This document shows positions 25,864 to 34,301 of a DNA stretch of 64,000 nt, in pieces; the first letter of the stretch is position 1, and the number at the start of each line of letters is the position of its first letter. Both the position numbers and the translations under genes were made by a program. Below the pieces are notes generated by a model. It was not told the DNA's origin. It did not search any database and saw only the letters and a list, made by a program, of their open reading frames with translations. The stretch is from Schleiferilactobacillus perolens DSM 12744 (GTDB lineage: Bacteria > Bacillota > Bacilli > Lactobacillales > Lactobacillaceae), in NCBI RefSeq assembly GCF_001435585.1, contig NZ_AZEC01000013.1, forward strand, positions 22,325 to 86,324, given 5' to 3'.

Positions 25864-26169
25864 ATGGATTTGCTGAATAAAACAATTGTGTTCTCGGGGC
25901 ATTTTGAAACAATGACGCAAGAGCAATTGGCGAAACTAGCCGTATTTGTGGGGGTCATCCCGCGGGAGACGGTGTCCGGCATTACCGATTACGTGGTGGT
26001 GGGGGCGATGTATGGGGACTTGTTCTCACCGCCCACAACGGAGAAACTCAAAACCGCCAATACGTTGAATATCCCCCTAATCTCTGAGGTGGATTTCTTG
26101 AATTATGTCGTATCCGTGTGGCAGCGGCGCTTGTCGAGTATGTCAATCAAGCAAATTGACGCAGGCTAG
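25864..26169 (+). CDS. Stand-alone BRCT domain protein
   Basis: 101 residues, almost entirely one BRCT domain: LNKTIVFSGHFETMTQEQLAKLAVFVGVIPRETVSGITDYVVVGAM ... KLKTANTLNIPLISEVDFLNYV. In bacteria this domain normally sits at the C-terminus of NAD-dependent DNA ligase; here it is separate. AAAGGGA lies 8 bp before the ATG at 25864; the frame is open from 25810. May bind DNA ends or partner proteins; function unknown. Confidence 0.8.
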   Translation: MDLLNKTIVFSGHFETMTQEQLAKLAVFVGVIPRETVSGITDYVVVGAMYGDLFSPPTTEKLKTANTLNIPLISEVDFLNYVVSVWQRRLSSMSIKQIDAG

Positions 26170-26342
26170 TGGGTTTGTTGGCATGGCGTGGGAACTCTTG
26201 ACAAAAGCGCCACATGGCCTTCACATTTTTTTCACACTCATCCCGTAGTATACAAGATGTCAACAGGAACGAGGCCAACAGAATTCCTGCAAGACGCCAA
26301 CAACCAAACTTTTTCTTCATGTTTTTTCTTTTTCCCCTGAGT

Positions 26343-26377
26343 CCGTCATCGTCCTCCCCACGATGGCGGCTTTTTTT
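26343..26377 (+). terminator. Terminator downstream of BRCT gene
   Basis: CCGTCATCGT pairs with ACGATGGCGG around a 7-nt loop, followed by C and seven T. It is 174 bp from the BRCT stop, so either that transcript has a long 3' end or a small RNA ends here. Confidence 0.85.
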
Positions 26378-26406
26378 GTTGCAAAATCCCTTAATTGGGA
26401 TATACC

Positions 26407-26427
26407 AATGTCAGAGTTCCTGACATT
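26407..26427. promoter_or_regulatory. Operator-like inverted repeat
   Basis: AATGTCAG-N5-CTGACATT, perfect 8-bp arms, about 275 bp upstream of the PTS gene. No dedicated regulator gene is adjacent. Confidence 0.45.
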
Positions 26428-26701
26428 AGATAATATTTTTTGTGTTGAAAACGTATTTTTTCTGAAAATAATAAACGCAACGATCTGATATTGGTGTATC
26501 ATCGATGTTGGTTAAGAAAAGCCAATTGGTAACTTGCAATGTCATTTATTCATTAAATGGTCTATACAGATAATTGATGTAATATTTGTTAACATATATC
26601 TGCATTCAGCCATTTTTCAAAACATACCAATGCCTTATCCGGACGCGGCTTTCTTAACTAAACCCCCAGGAATGGGGAAATGTATTGGGAGGTAAACCAT
26701 C

Positions 26702-28159
26702 GTGAAAGCATATTTGCAGAAGATGGGAAAATCAATTCAGCTGCCAATTTCCGTATTGCCGGCTGCTGCGCTGTTAGTCGGGATCGGCCACTGGCTGCCC
26801 CAAAAGTTAGTTGTTGCGCAGTTTTTACAGGTCGGTGGGACTGCGATCCTTGGGATCTTGGCGTTACTCTTTGCCATTGGCCTGGCCGTGGGCATGTCCA
26901 AAGAACATGACGGGGCGGCTGCATTAGCAGGGGTCGTAGCTTATTTTGTCCCTATTAAGGTGCTCGATCCGGCTGCGGTCGCCACATTTGAGGGAATCAA
27001 GAAGAGCCAGGTCAATCCAGCCTTCGCCTCGATTTCGGGGAATGTCTTTTTTGGCATCATGGCCGGTTTGGTGGCTGCGGCGTTGTACAACCGCTTCTAT
27101 AAGACTGAGCTGCCTTCTGCACTGGCGTTCTTCAGCGGCAAGCGGTTGGTGCCAATTCTGTCCTCTATCGTCATGCTTGGTATTTCTGTCGTCTTACTGT
27201 TCGTATGGCCAGTGATTTATTCCGGTCTAGTTATTTTTGGTAAAACAATTGTTGGGTTTGGCGCATTCGGTGCGGGTCTGTACGCTCTTTGCAACCGGCT
27301 GTTGATCCCTACCGGTTTGCATCAGGCACTCAATTCCGTCTTTCTGTTTAATGTGGCAGGCATCAACGATTTGGGTAAATTCTGGGCGAACCAAGGTGTC
27401 CGGGGTGTGACCGGCATGTATATGGCTGGTTTCTTCCCGATCATGATGTTTGGTTTGCCGGCCGGCGCCTATGCAATTTATCGCAATGCTCGACCAGAAA
27501 ACAAGAAGAAAACCGCGGGCTTGATGATGGCCGGGGCCTTCTCCTCATTCTTTACGGGGGTCACTGAACCGATTGAGTTCTCATTTATGTTTTCGGCTTG
27601 GCCGCTTTACTTATTGCACGCACTGTTCACCGGCCTTTCCGTGGCCTTTGCCGCGATGATGCATTGGACGGCTGGTTTTACCTTTAGCGCTGGGCTGGTC
27701 GATTATGTTCTCAGCGCCCGGATGCCGATTGCTAACATGCCTTATATGCTGATCGTGCAGGGGGCTGTGATGGCGGTCATCTATTACTTCGGCTTCAACT
27801 GGGCGATCCAAACCTTTGATTTGAAGACACCCGGCCGAGAAGGGGCCAGCACGACCGCTGAATCGGCGGCGGCCACGGCCACTGTGGGTGGCGATCAAAA
27901 TGCCGCCGAAGCCAAGCAAATTTATGCGGCAATTGGCGGTGCTGCGAATATTGATAACGTCGACTATTGCACCACCCGCTTACGTCTGCAATTAAAGGAT
28001 ACCAGTAAGATTGATGCCCAAGCGTTGAAAGATGCGGGCGCCATTGCCGTAAATACACTGGATCAACACAACGTGCAGGTGATTATCGGGACGAATGTTC
28101 AGTTCGTCGGTGAGCCCTTGGAAAATCTCTTTGCCAAGAAGACGCCGCTACCAGCATAA
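26702..28159 (+). CDS. PTS EIICB, glucose/N-acetylglucosamine/alpha-glucoside class
   Basis: 485 residues. The EIIC membrane domain covers about 1-365 (start KMGKSIQLPISVLPAAALL; loop TGVTEPIEFSFMF typical of the family). A linker rich in Ala/Thr leads to an EIIB domain (about 400-485) with the phosphorylated cysteine in DYCTTRLRL. No EIIA domain, so it must use EIIA from another protein. GTG start with GGGAGG upstream. The family E hairpin follows the stop. Confidence 0.92.
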   Translation: MKAYLQKMGKSIQLPISVLPAAALLVGIGHWLPQKLVVAQFLQVGGTAILGILALLFAIGLAVGMSKEHDGAAALAGVVAYFVPIKVLDPAAVATFEGIKKSQVNPAFASISGNVFFGIMAGLVAAALYNRFYKTELPSALAFFSGKRLVPILSSIVMLGISVVLLFVWPVIYSGLVIFGKTIVGFGAFGAGLYALCNRLLIPTGLHQALNSVFLFNVAGINDLGKFWANQGVRGVTGMYMAGFFPIMMFGLPAGAYAIYRNARPENKKKTAGLMMAGAFSSFFTGVTEPIEFSFMFSAWPLYLLHALFTGLSVAFAAMMHWTAGFTFSAGLVDYVLSARMPIANMPYMLIVQGAVMAVIYYFGFNWAIQTFDLKTPGREGASTTAESAAATATVGGDQNAAEAKQIYAAIGGAANIDNVDYCTTRLRLQLKDTSKIDAQALKDAGAIAVNTLDQHNVQVIIGTNVQFVGEPLENLFAKKTPLPA

Positions 28160-28181
28160 TATTGAAATGTATTCCTCGGTT

Positions 28182-28283
28182 GGGGCTGGGATAAAAGTCT
28201 AGGGCAGATACTAGTGCCAGCCCATCCCACCGGAGATTGCGCAGCATTGGCACGGCCGTCAAACCGGCTTTTATCCCAACCCC
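28182..28283. repeat. Structured intergenic element, family E copy 2
   Basis: Outer stem GGGGCTGGGATAAAAGTC with GGCTTTTATCCCAACCCC (28182-28199 with 28266-28283, with G-U pairs) around an inner stem GTGCCA/TTGGCAC (28214-28252). It carries GATTGCGCAGCATTGGCACG, nearly identical to the core of copy 1 (inverted). Just after the PTS gene, so it may also end that transcript. Confidence 0.6.
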
Positions 28284-28328
28284 ATTTCTATACTCCAAGC
28301 GGTATACTGGAAGTAGAGGCGACGATCG

Positions 28329-29468
28329 ATGAGTACAGAAGCAGAACAAGATGCAGCATTTGTTGAATGGTTGAAAAATGGCACAGGTGATTTTCACAGC
28401 GCCGTACCGGTATTGAATCTGCCAGAACGGCCCCAGGGAATAGCTAAGGATCTGCAGTTGGGGGAATGCCAGGTGGTTTTGGCCCCCGCGGGGACATCCT
28501 TTGAACGGTATGCCGTGGCTTATTATTATCCGGCCCAGAAGTTGTTGGTATTGAAAAAGGGCGTGCCTGCCACGGCTGCGATTGAAGATGTCCGGGTCAC
28601 GTCGCTGGTGGCTCAAGTCGTCCAATGTTACGCCACGGATGTGGATGCCGCTTGGCAAGATGACGGTGTGACCGCCGGTGATATTTATGTCGACCATATC
28701 GGTTTTGATCCAGACAAAAAGAAACGGGTAGACCACACCGGTGAGTTTGCCCGACTGGCTAAGCAGCAGTGGGAATATTGGTTGATCCATGGTCAAATTG
28801 CCGTTTTTACGCCAACGACCAAGAACGAAGCCGTGGCGCGGGCTTTCCAACAATTTGCCGTGAAAGTCACTAGCCAACCTGATTGGCTGGCTGAATTAGG
28901 CGCCGGTTTGACTAAGGTCGTACCCGATGATGAGCTGACTGACATTTTCAAACAAATCACCACGGCAGCCAAGCGCAATAAGGCAATCGCACTGGCCCAA
29001 GACCGGCTCAAGCAAATGGCACTGCCCAACGATCCGCTGAACACTGCGGCCCGGGCATTGATTCAATTGGCCACAGCGGGGCAAATGGATTTGAAGACCC
29101 AGTTGAAGTTCGTCTTCGGCAAGGACAAAGATACCGGCAATTTGATCTTGCCTTTGAATCATATTGTCACGGCGCCTAACGACGAAGTGCCCAGTACCGC
29201 ATTGTTTCACGGGGAACAATTTGTCCCGATGATTGAGAGTCCTAATGACTATGATGACGCCTATATTAAATATCAGTCATTGATTGAAGACTTGAGTGAT
29301 GCCACTTTTGGCGAAGACAGCATTCGTTATGTGCCGAAGAGCGATGTCAACCATGACTATCTGTACTTCCCGTTTGTGCGCAGCATCGAAGTGGATGGCA
29401 AGGTACTCTATACCCGACCAGACGGCGTACTGACGGCTTGGCAAAAAGCATTGGTTGGTCGCAACTGA
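28329..29468 (+). CDS. Protein of unknown function
   Basis: 379 residues, cytoplasmic (no signal peptide or helices). I do not recognise the family. The sequence is acidic and appears to have two alpha/beta parts (about 1-150 and 250-379) joined by a helical region (about 160-250). GTAGAGGCG precedes the ATG. Monocistronic, with a good terminator, so it is probably a real gene. Confidence 0.7.
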   Translation: MSTEAEQDAAFVEWLKNGTGDFHSAVPVLNLPERPQGIAKDLQLGECQVVLAPAGTSFERYAVAYYYPAQKLLVLKKGVPATAAIEDVRVTSLVAQVVQCYATDVDAAWQDDGVTAGDIYVDHIGFDPDKKKRVDHTGEFARLAKQQWEYWLIHGQIAVFTPTTKNEAVARAFQQFAVKVTSQPDWLAELGAGLTKVVPDDELTDIFKQITTAAKRNKAIALAQDRLKQMALPNDPLNTAARALIQLATAGQMDLKTQLKFVFGKDKDTGNLILPLNHIVTAPNDEVPSTALFHGEQFVPMIESPNDYDDAYIKYQSLIEDLSDATFGEDSIRYVPKSDVNHDYLYFPFVRSIEVDGKVLYTRPDGVLTAWQKALVGRN

Positions 29469-29475
29469 ACACAGG

Positions 29476-29501
29476 ATAGTCCCAGCGATGGGACTATTTT
29501 T
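29476..29501 (+). terminator. Terminator
   Basis: ATAGTCCCA pairs with TGGGACTAT around GCGA, followed by TTTTTG. Confidence 0.88.
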
Positions 29502-29595
29502 GCCCGCTTGGCGTGCTTCTTAGGGCAGGGTTGTCACGGGCATCTTTGGCGCCTTGCTGGTATGATGGTGAAAAAGAACGGAAAGAGGCCGATCA

Positions 29596-29907
29596 ATGAG
29601 TTTAACACCAACTGAAATAGAAGCGACCAAACAAGAATACCGTCAGAACATGAAGTTGGCTGGGCTAAGCCGACAAGAGATCAGTGCTGATTTGGGTGTT
29701 TCTGAAGAAAAATTGGAACGGATCTTGAACCTGCATCAACGGTCGTTAGAAGATGCCTGGATCTTGCGCAATTACTTGCTGACGAAGGTCGAAGAGGCGG
29801 GCGAAAAGCCGGTGCCATTCACGGCGTTAAAGGGTGATCCAGCTGATCACTGGTTCCTGGATGCGGACACGATTCATCACGGTAAAATGACGCCAGGGGA
29901 CAATTAG
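29596..29907 (+). CDS. DUF2316 family protein
   Basis: 103 residues matching the small DUF2316 family: MSLTPTEIEATKQEY, an HTH-like stretch (LSRQEISADLGVSEEKLERIL, about 24-44) and the conserved end (KPVPFTALKGDPADHWFLD). Possibly a DNA-binding protein; biological role unknown. RBS AAAGAGG. Ten bases before the GNAT gene. Confidence 0.85.
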   Translation: MSLTPTEIEATKQEYRQNMKLAGLSRQEISADLGVSEEKLERILNLHQRSLEDAWILRNYLLTKVEEAGEKPVPFTALKGDPADHWFLDADTIHHGKMTPGDN

Positions 29908-29917
29908 AGGCGATACT

Positions 29918-30412
29918 ATGGCAGAAAATAATCAAATTGAAATTCGCCCCATTACACCTGCAGACGACGCCCAAATGGCCGCCATTGTCCGCGACTCGCT
30001 CAGTGCGGTGGGTTTGGCAATTCCGGGGACCGCTTATTTCGATCCGGAATTGCCCCACCTCAGTCATTATTACGCGGCCAAACCAGGACGGGAGTATTTT
30101 GTGGCTGTCCGCAATGGCCTGGTCCTGGGTGGTGCGGGAATCGCTGAATATGAAGGCACCAAGCAGGTGGCTGAGTTGCAAAAAGTGTATGTCGCGGAGT
30201 CCGCCCGGGGACAAGGACTCAGTAAACAATTGATTGAACATGCCTTGGCGTTTGCCTGGCAAGCCAAATACGAGAGTGTCTATTTGGAAACCCACCATAA
30301 ACTCCACGCTGCGATGCATGTGTATCAAGAATTCGGCTTTCACCCATTGTTACAGCCGCTGGGGACCGCTGAACACAGTGCCATGGATTCATTCTGGGTG
30401 AAATTACTCTAA
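29918..30412 (+). CDS. GNAT family N-acetyltransferase
   Basis: 164 residues. GNAT core with the acetyl-CoA loop in VYVAESARGQGLSKQLIEHAL (RGQGLS), preceded by the conserved beta strands. The acceptor substrate is unknown. Converges on the serine hydrolase gene with a 9-bp overlap and no terminator. Confidence 0.87.
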   Translation: MAENNQIEIRPITPADDAQMAAIVRDSLSAVGLAIPGTAYFDPELPHLSHYYAAKPGREYFVAVRNGLVLGGAGIAEYEGTKQVAELQKVYVAESARGQGLSKQLIEHALAFAWQAKYESVYLETHHKLHAAMHVYQEFGFHPLLQPLGTAEHSAMDSFWVKLL

Positions 30413-31417
30413 CGCATCCAGCCAAATCCGCTGCTGCCGATTCCAGTCTTTGGCGGATGTGGTCAAAAATCGGACATTCGTCAACCAAAATACAGCCAGA
30501 TTCAGGTCAAAGGACAAAAAGACATCCGCTTGATAACCCAGAATCAGGCCGCTATGCCAAAACCACTGCCGATGCTGAAACCAGCCCATGCCGTAGAAAT
30601 TATGGGTGATCGTGAAAATAGTTTGCCAGGCAGAGCGGGGCAGCAGCGTTTCGCTTTGCTGCAAAACAGCCTGTAACCAAAGAGTGTAGTCTTTGGCTGA
30701 AGTCACCAGCCCGCTATCGGCAGTGGTGTGGCTGCCTTTGCCAATATAACGCAGCTCATCATGCCACGGCAGATAACTGACGGCCGTGGCATTTTGAGTT
30801 CCCAGCTCCGTGACAGTCATTCCCAAGGGCTGCCAGATATACGCAGTCAGAATTTGATCAAGTGGCTGCCCCAGTACGCGACTCACCACGATACCGAGCA
30901 AATTGTAATTGGTATTGCTGTACGCGCCCTGTGAACCAGGGTGAAAATCTAAGGGGATTGGATTGATCAGTGCGACTAATTCAGCTAACGACAAATCAGC
31001 ACCCAACCGGCGTACGCTTTGCGGATCAGATTCCGCAGCGGTCGTGGTGGGGTGCTGGTTTTGAATTAGTGAAGGATAATCTGGAATGCCGCTGGCCATA
31101 GTCAACAGATCGCCAAGCGTCACTTTAGCGGCGTACCGGTATTCAGGCACATACTGATCCAGACGGTCGGTCAACGCCAGCCGGCCAGCAGAGACTTGCT
31201 GCATGACCGCCACGGCGATGAATTGCTTGGTGAGCGAACCGATCCCGGTAACGGTATCCAGAGTAAAGGGAATCTCCTTCTCGATGTCGGCTAAGCCCCC
31301 CGCATACGTATACAAAGTCCGGTGGGCATCCGTGACCACCATCGCCCCATTGAAGTCGGCGTGGCGATCCAAGCGGTCAATGGCTGCTAGATAATCAGTC
31401 AGTTGCATCGTCATCAT
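30404..31417 (-). CDS. Serine hydrolase of the beta-lactamase/PBP4* family
   Basis: 337 residues. Catalytic motifs: SLTK (Ser61, Lys64), YSNTNYN (Tyr-x-Asn) and HSG near the C-terminus. No signal peptide, so it is cytosolic or an esterase/peptidase type rather than a secreted beta-lactamase. Its first 23 bases overlap the end of the AbrB-DUF998 gene, suggesting co-transcription. Confidence 0.87.
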   Translation of the reverse strand: MMTMQLTDYLAAIDRLDRHADFNGAMVVTDAHRTLYTYAGGLADIEKEIPFTLDTVTGIGSLTKQFIAVAVMQQVSAGRLALTDRLDQYVPEYRYAAKVTLGDLLTMASGIPDYPSLIQNQHPTTTAAESDPQSVRRLGADLSLAELVALINPIPLDFHPGSQGAYSNTNYNLLGIVVSRVLGQPLDQILTAYIWQPLGMTVTELGTQNATAVSYLPWHDELRYIGKGSHTTADSGLVTSAKDYTLWLQAVLQQSETLLPRSAWQTIFTITHNFYGMGWFQHRQWFWHSGLILGYQADVFLSFDLNLAVFWLTNVRFLTTSAKDWNRQQRIWLDALE

Positions 31418-32591
31418 TTTCCAATGTGACGGTCACGGCAACGTTGGCTCGATGGGATAGGCGCCGTAATGTTCCGAGCAGTAACAGAATCCAGGAGAAG
31501 GCCAGGTCAAAGGCGACGAGTTGGAAAGCCGTCAGTGAGAAGTAACCCACATATTTGAATAGGACAAAATCGATAATCAGCAATACCGCAATGGCGTCCG
31601 AAATGATGCGGAATTGACGGGACCCCTTGGGCAGCAGCCAGCGGATCAAAATCACCGTCAGGCCAAAGACGGCCACTAATCCCCAGGCGGCAATATCGTG
31701 GAGTAAATGCAGCAGGCCGTCGCCGTTATTGGCGAAACCACCCACCCCGAATAAGCAGATAGCCATGGTCGTCAACAGAATCCGTAAAATGTTCAGGCCC
31801 CGATCCGCAGGGTAGCGGCGGTGCAGCCAAACGAACAAGTAATCGATCAAGCCAGTCATTAACAATGCCGACACCATCAACGTCAGATTGAATTGCCAAC
31901 TGTAATTGGCATGCTTCGTCCCGAGGAAACTCAGGTTTGTTTCCCACCAATGATTGTCGCTGTTAGTAATCATGGACGCCACGACACCACTGATAATCAC
32001 TGTCGTCAACAGCCGCACCATCATTTCTGAATTAATGTGCAGCGCGGCATAGATTATGAAATAGTTGATGATTAAGTTGAAGAGTAAAAAGAGCAAACTA
32101 GCAGTGTAAATATCAAAGGCCGCGCCTTTGAAAATAATGCCCATGAACCAGAAGATTGCCAGCAACGACAGGGCCAAGATGATCCCAAAGGAGAGCAGGA
32201 TCACAGGAAAATTACGCCAATAGAGACCCTTCAGCGCCCGATTGCGGTCAATCTTGTGGTTGCGGACATAGAAGGTGCTGAAGGACGCGACGCCGCTGAC
32301 CACCCCTAAGATGATGGTTAAACCGCTAATGGACAGGCGGCCAGTCAAAGGGACCAAGTACTCCTGGCGAATGAGAAAGAACCCCCAAAACAGTACTGTG
32401 GCCACCACAGCAGGGATAGTAAACCAGCGAATACGCATATCCTGCTTTTCCTCTGCGTCGGCGGTACTTTCAATCACCACATTATTATCCGTGACCCGAA
32501 TCTTCACGGCATCACCGGCCCGCATGTCTAATTCATCGGCGATTTCATGCGGAATCGCCATTTTGAGATTGTTCTTCTTTTCGTCGGCCAT
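31395..32591 (-). CDS. AbrB-type DNA-binding domain fused to DUF998-like membrane protein
   Basis: 398 residues. Residues ~8-48 (LKMAIPHEIADELDMRAGDAVKIRVTDNNVVIES) match a SpoVT/AbrB swapped-hairpin domain. Residues ~55-385 contain about ten hydrophobic helices, with a block (TNLSFLG ... WQFNLTLMVSALLM) typical of DUF998. A membrane-tethered transcription factor, or a membrane protein using the fold for dimerisation, are both possible. RBS GGAGGGAAA. Overlaps the serine hydrolase gene. Confidence 0.8.
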   Translation of the reverse strand: MADEKKNNLKMAIPHEIADELDMRAGDAVKIRVTDNNVVIESTADAEEKQDMRIRWFTIPAVVATVLFWGFFLIRQEYLVPLTGRLSISGLTIILGVVSGVASFSTFYVRNHKIDRNRALKGLYWRNFPVILLSFGIILALSLLAIFWFMGIIFKGAAFDIYTASLLFLLFNLIINYFIIYAALHINSEMMVRLLTTVIISGVVASMITNSDNHWWETNLSFLGTKHANYSWQFNLTLMVSALLMTGLIDYLFVWLHRRYPADRGLNILRILLTTMAICLFGVGGFANNGDGLLHLLHDIAAWGLVAVFGLTVILIRWLLPKGSRQFRIISDAIAVLLIIDFVLFKYVGYFSLTAFQLVAFDLAFSWILLLLGTLRRLSHRANVAVTVTLENDDDATD

Positions 32592-32657
32592 GATTTTCCC
32601 TCCATTTCCATGACTCTATTATAAAGCATTGGTCGGGTCACACGCGTATGGAAGCAA

Positions 32658-33278
32658 TTAAGCACGGGATTGGTGGGAACGGACCACAATATTTGTTAAT
32701 TGCGCCGGTGTGAGGTCCCGACTGGTTTGGAAAATCCGATAAGCTGCTTTAGGCGACAGCACTGGTTCCTGGTGCAGCCAGAAGATGATTAAGTCGATAA
32801 TGCCCTTGGTGACAATTTCTTGGGCGAAAGCCGGTGGGAAGTCGTGAACGGTCTCCGCAGACTGAGGTGTGGCGGAGATGAGTACCGAACTAATCAATTC
32901 CTTGACCTTCGTGCCCATTTGCGAGGCCGGTTCATTCAGCAGCAGTGCCGCTAAATCGCGCTGACGGTAAAGATATTTGAATAGCTGATAGAAGGCATTG
33001 TTCTCCGCATCGGCTGCTTTCGGAGCATGTTGGGCAGGTTTGGGATAGCGCCGAAAAATGTCTGCGATATCCGTCACGATACTATTCTCATAGTGGGCCA
33101 GCAGGTCGTATTTATCCAAATAGTGTAGATAAAATGTGCCCCGGCTGATTGCGGCCGTTTGCGTGAGTTGTTGGACGCTGAGATGATCAAATCCGCGTTG
33201 ATGAACCAGTGCGATAAAGGCCTTCTGCAACTTGATCTCTGTTTCCAGCATTTTTGTATTTGTTTCGATGATGGCCAT
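32658..33278 (-). CDS. TetR/AcrR family regulator
   Basis: 206 residues from the ATG at 33278. The N-terminal helix-turn-helix (about 25-50, LSVQQLTQTAAISRGTFYLHYLDKYDLL) is typical of DhaS-like TetR regulators, with a C-terminal domain of that group. GGGAGG abuts the chosen ATG, so the true start is uncertain (33314 is the outer limit). Last gene after yhgE and the CDF gene; may regulate them. Confidence 0.82.
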   Translation of the reverse strand: MAIIETNTKMLETEIKLQKAFIALVHQRGFDHLSVQQLTQTAAISRGTFYLHYLDKYDLLAHYENSIVTDIADIFRRYPKPAQHAPKAADAENNAFYQLFKYLYRQRDLAALLLNEPASQMGTKVKELISSVLISATPQSAETVHDFPPAFAQEIVTKGIIDLIIFWLHQEPVLSPKAAYRIFQTSRDLTPAQLTNIVVRSHQSRA

Positions 33279-33329
33279 CCTCCCAATTGCACAGTGTGTG
33301 TATTTCCATCTCATTGAACAACAACCCGG

Positions 33330-34280
33330 TCATGGATGCAATGTATGTTGCGGTGATGCTGGTTTGACCTGGATGCAGCAGTACAAAATCGGAAATTGAA
33401 TCTGCAGCAACAATTGCACATGTTGGCAAATGCGGTAGGCTTCCGGGACCGTGGTCTGGGCAGCAAGGACAATTTCTGCGGCTACGATGATATTACTGCC
33501 GGAATAGCGGCCATCCACAAACGTCACTGCCTGGACTTCATTAGCGGATTCAATGGTGGCGGTGATGGCTTGGCGAATCGCTGGGCTAAAGCCGTTGGAT
33601 AGTTTTGCTGCGCTATCACTTAAAATTCGACTGCCATTGTAAATGATAAAGCCGCCTAGGATAATCGCAGCCAACGGGTCGATCCAATATATATGCCAGA
33701 CGGAGGCGACAATAATTGCCAGCATGGTGCCCGTGGAAGTTAACGCATCGTTGAGAAAGTCCCGAGCGGATGCGGCCAACGAGGCACTTTTTGTCCGACC
33801 GCTTAAAGTACGGTTGACGAGACTCAGGGTGAGCATCGTACCGGCAGAGATAGCGGCCATCACCGCAGCCGCACCCTGGACCTGGCCGGTGTAGTGATTA
33901 GTGATCAGAGCGACTACTTTTGTCCCACCGTCCCAAGCACAAGCCACGCCCACCAGAAACATAATCAAGCCGGATAGAAAAACGGCCAGATTCTCAAACT
34001 GCCAGTGACCTTCGAGATGATAGGCATCGGAGGGTCTGATGGAAAAGGTCAAGCCAACGATTAGCGCGGTCACCGAGATAATACCGGTGACATTGTTTTG
34101 GCCGTCTGCCAACAGCGCTGTGGAATGAGCCCGCTGGCCAATGAATATCTCAGCCGCAGAAATTCCGGTATAGACCAGCAGATTGAGGATCAATACTTGC
34201 CGGGCCTGTTGGACGCTTTGCCGACTACGGTCAGTGAGTTCTTTAGACATGTTGAGATGATTGCTGTTATTGAAAATCAT
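33330..34280 (-). CDS. Cation diffusion facilitator family transporter
   Basis: 316 residues, six predicted helices and a C-terminal cytosolic domain. Metal-binding positions are visible in ALLADGQNN (helix 2) and DFLNDALTSTG (helix 5). It would export a divalent cation (Mn, Zn or Fe) in exchange for protons. Spaced 21 bp after the YhgE gene. Confidence 0.87.
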   Translation of the reverse strand: MIFNNSNHLNMSKELTDRSRQSVQQARQVLILNLLVYTGISAAEIFIGQRAHSTALLADGQNNVTGIISVTALIVGLTFSIRPSDAYHLEGHWQFENLAVFLSGLIMFLVGVACAWDGGTKVVALITNHYTGQVQGAAAVMAAISAGTMLTLSLVNRTLSGRTKSASLAASARDFLNDALTSTGTMLAIIVASVWHIYWIDPLAAIILGGFIIYNGSRILSDSAAKLSNGFSPAIRQAITATIESANEVQAVTFVDGRYSGSNIIVAAEIVLAAQTTVPEAYRICQHVQLLLQIQFPILYCCIQVKPASPQHTLHP

Positions 34281-34301
34281 CGGCGTCGCTGCCTTTCTAA
34301 A

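Larger units (their letters stand above)
26170..26701. other. Intergenic region before PTS gene
   Basis: 532 bp without a convincing gene. It contains a terminator (26343-26377), an operator-like inverted repeat (26407-26427) and an AT-rich stretch leading to the PTS start. ATACCAATG occurs at 26402 and again at 26624. Confidence 0.5.

Noticed and set aside
26214..26423. Plus-strand ORF of 69 residues before the PTS gene
   Set aside because: Contains the terminator hairpin and a Phe/Ser-rich translation; no RBS.
26442..26460. cre site upstream of the PTS gene (TGAAAACGTATTTT)
   Set aside because: Matches only the left half of the CcpA consensus; three mismatches in the right half.
28083..28877. 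Long minus-strand ORF (264 residues)
   Set aside because: Shadow of the unknown gene at 28329-29468 and of the PTS end; it crosses the family E hairpin and has no domain.
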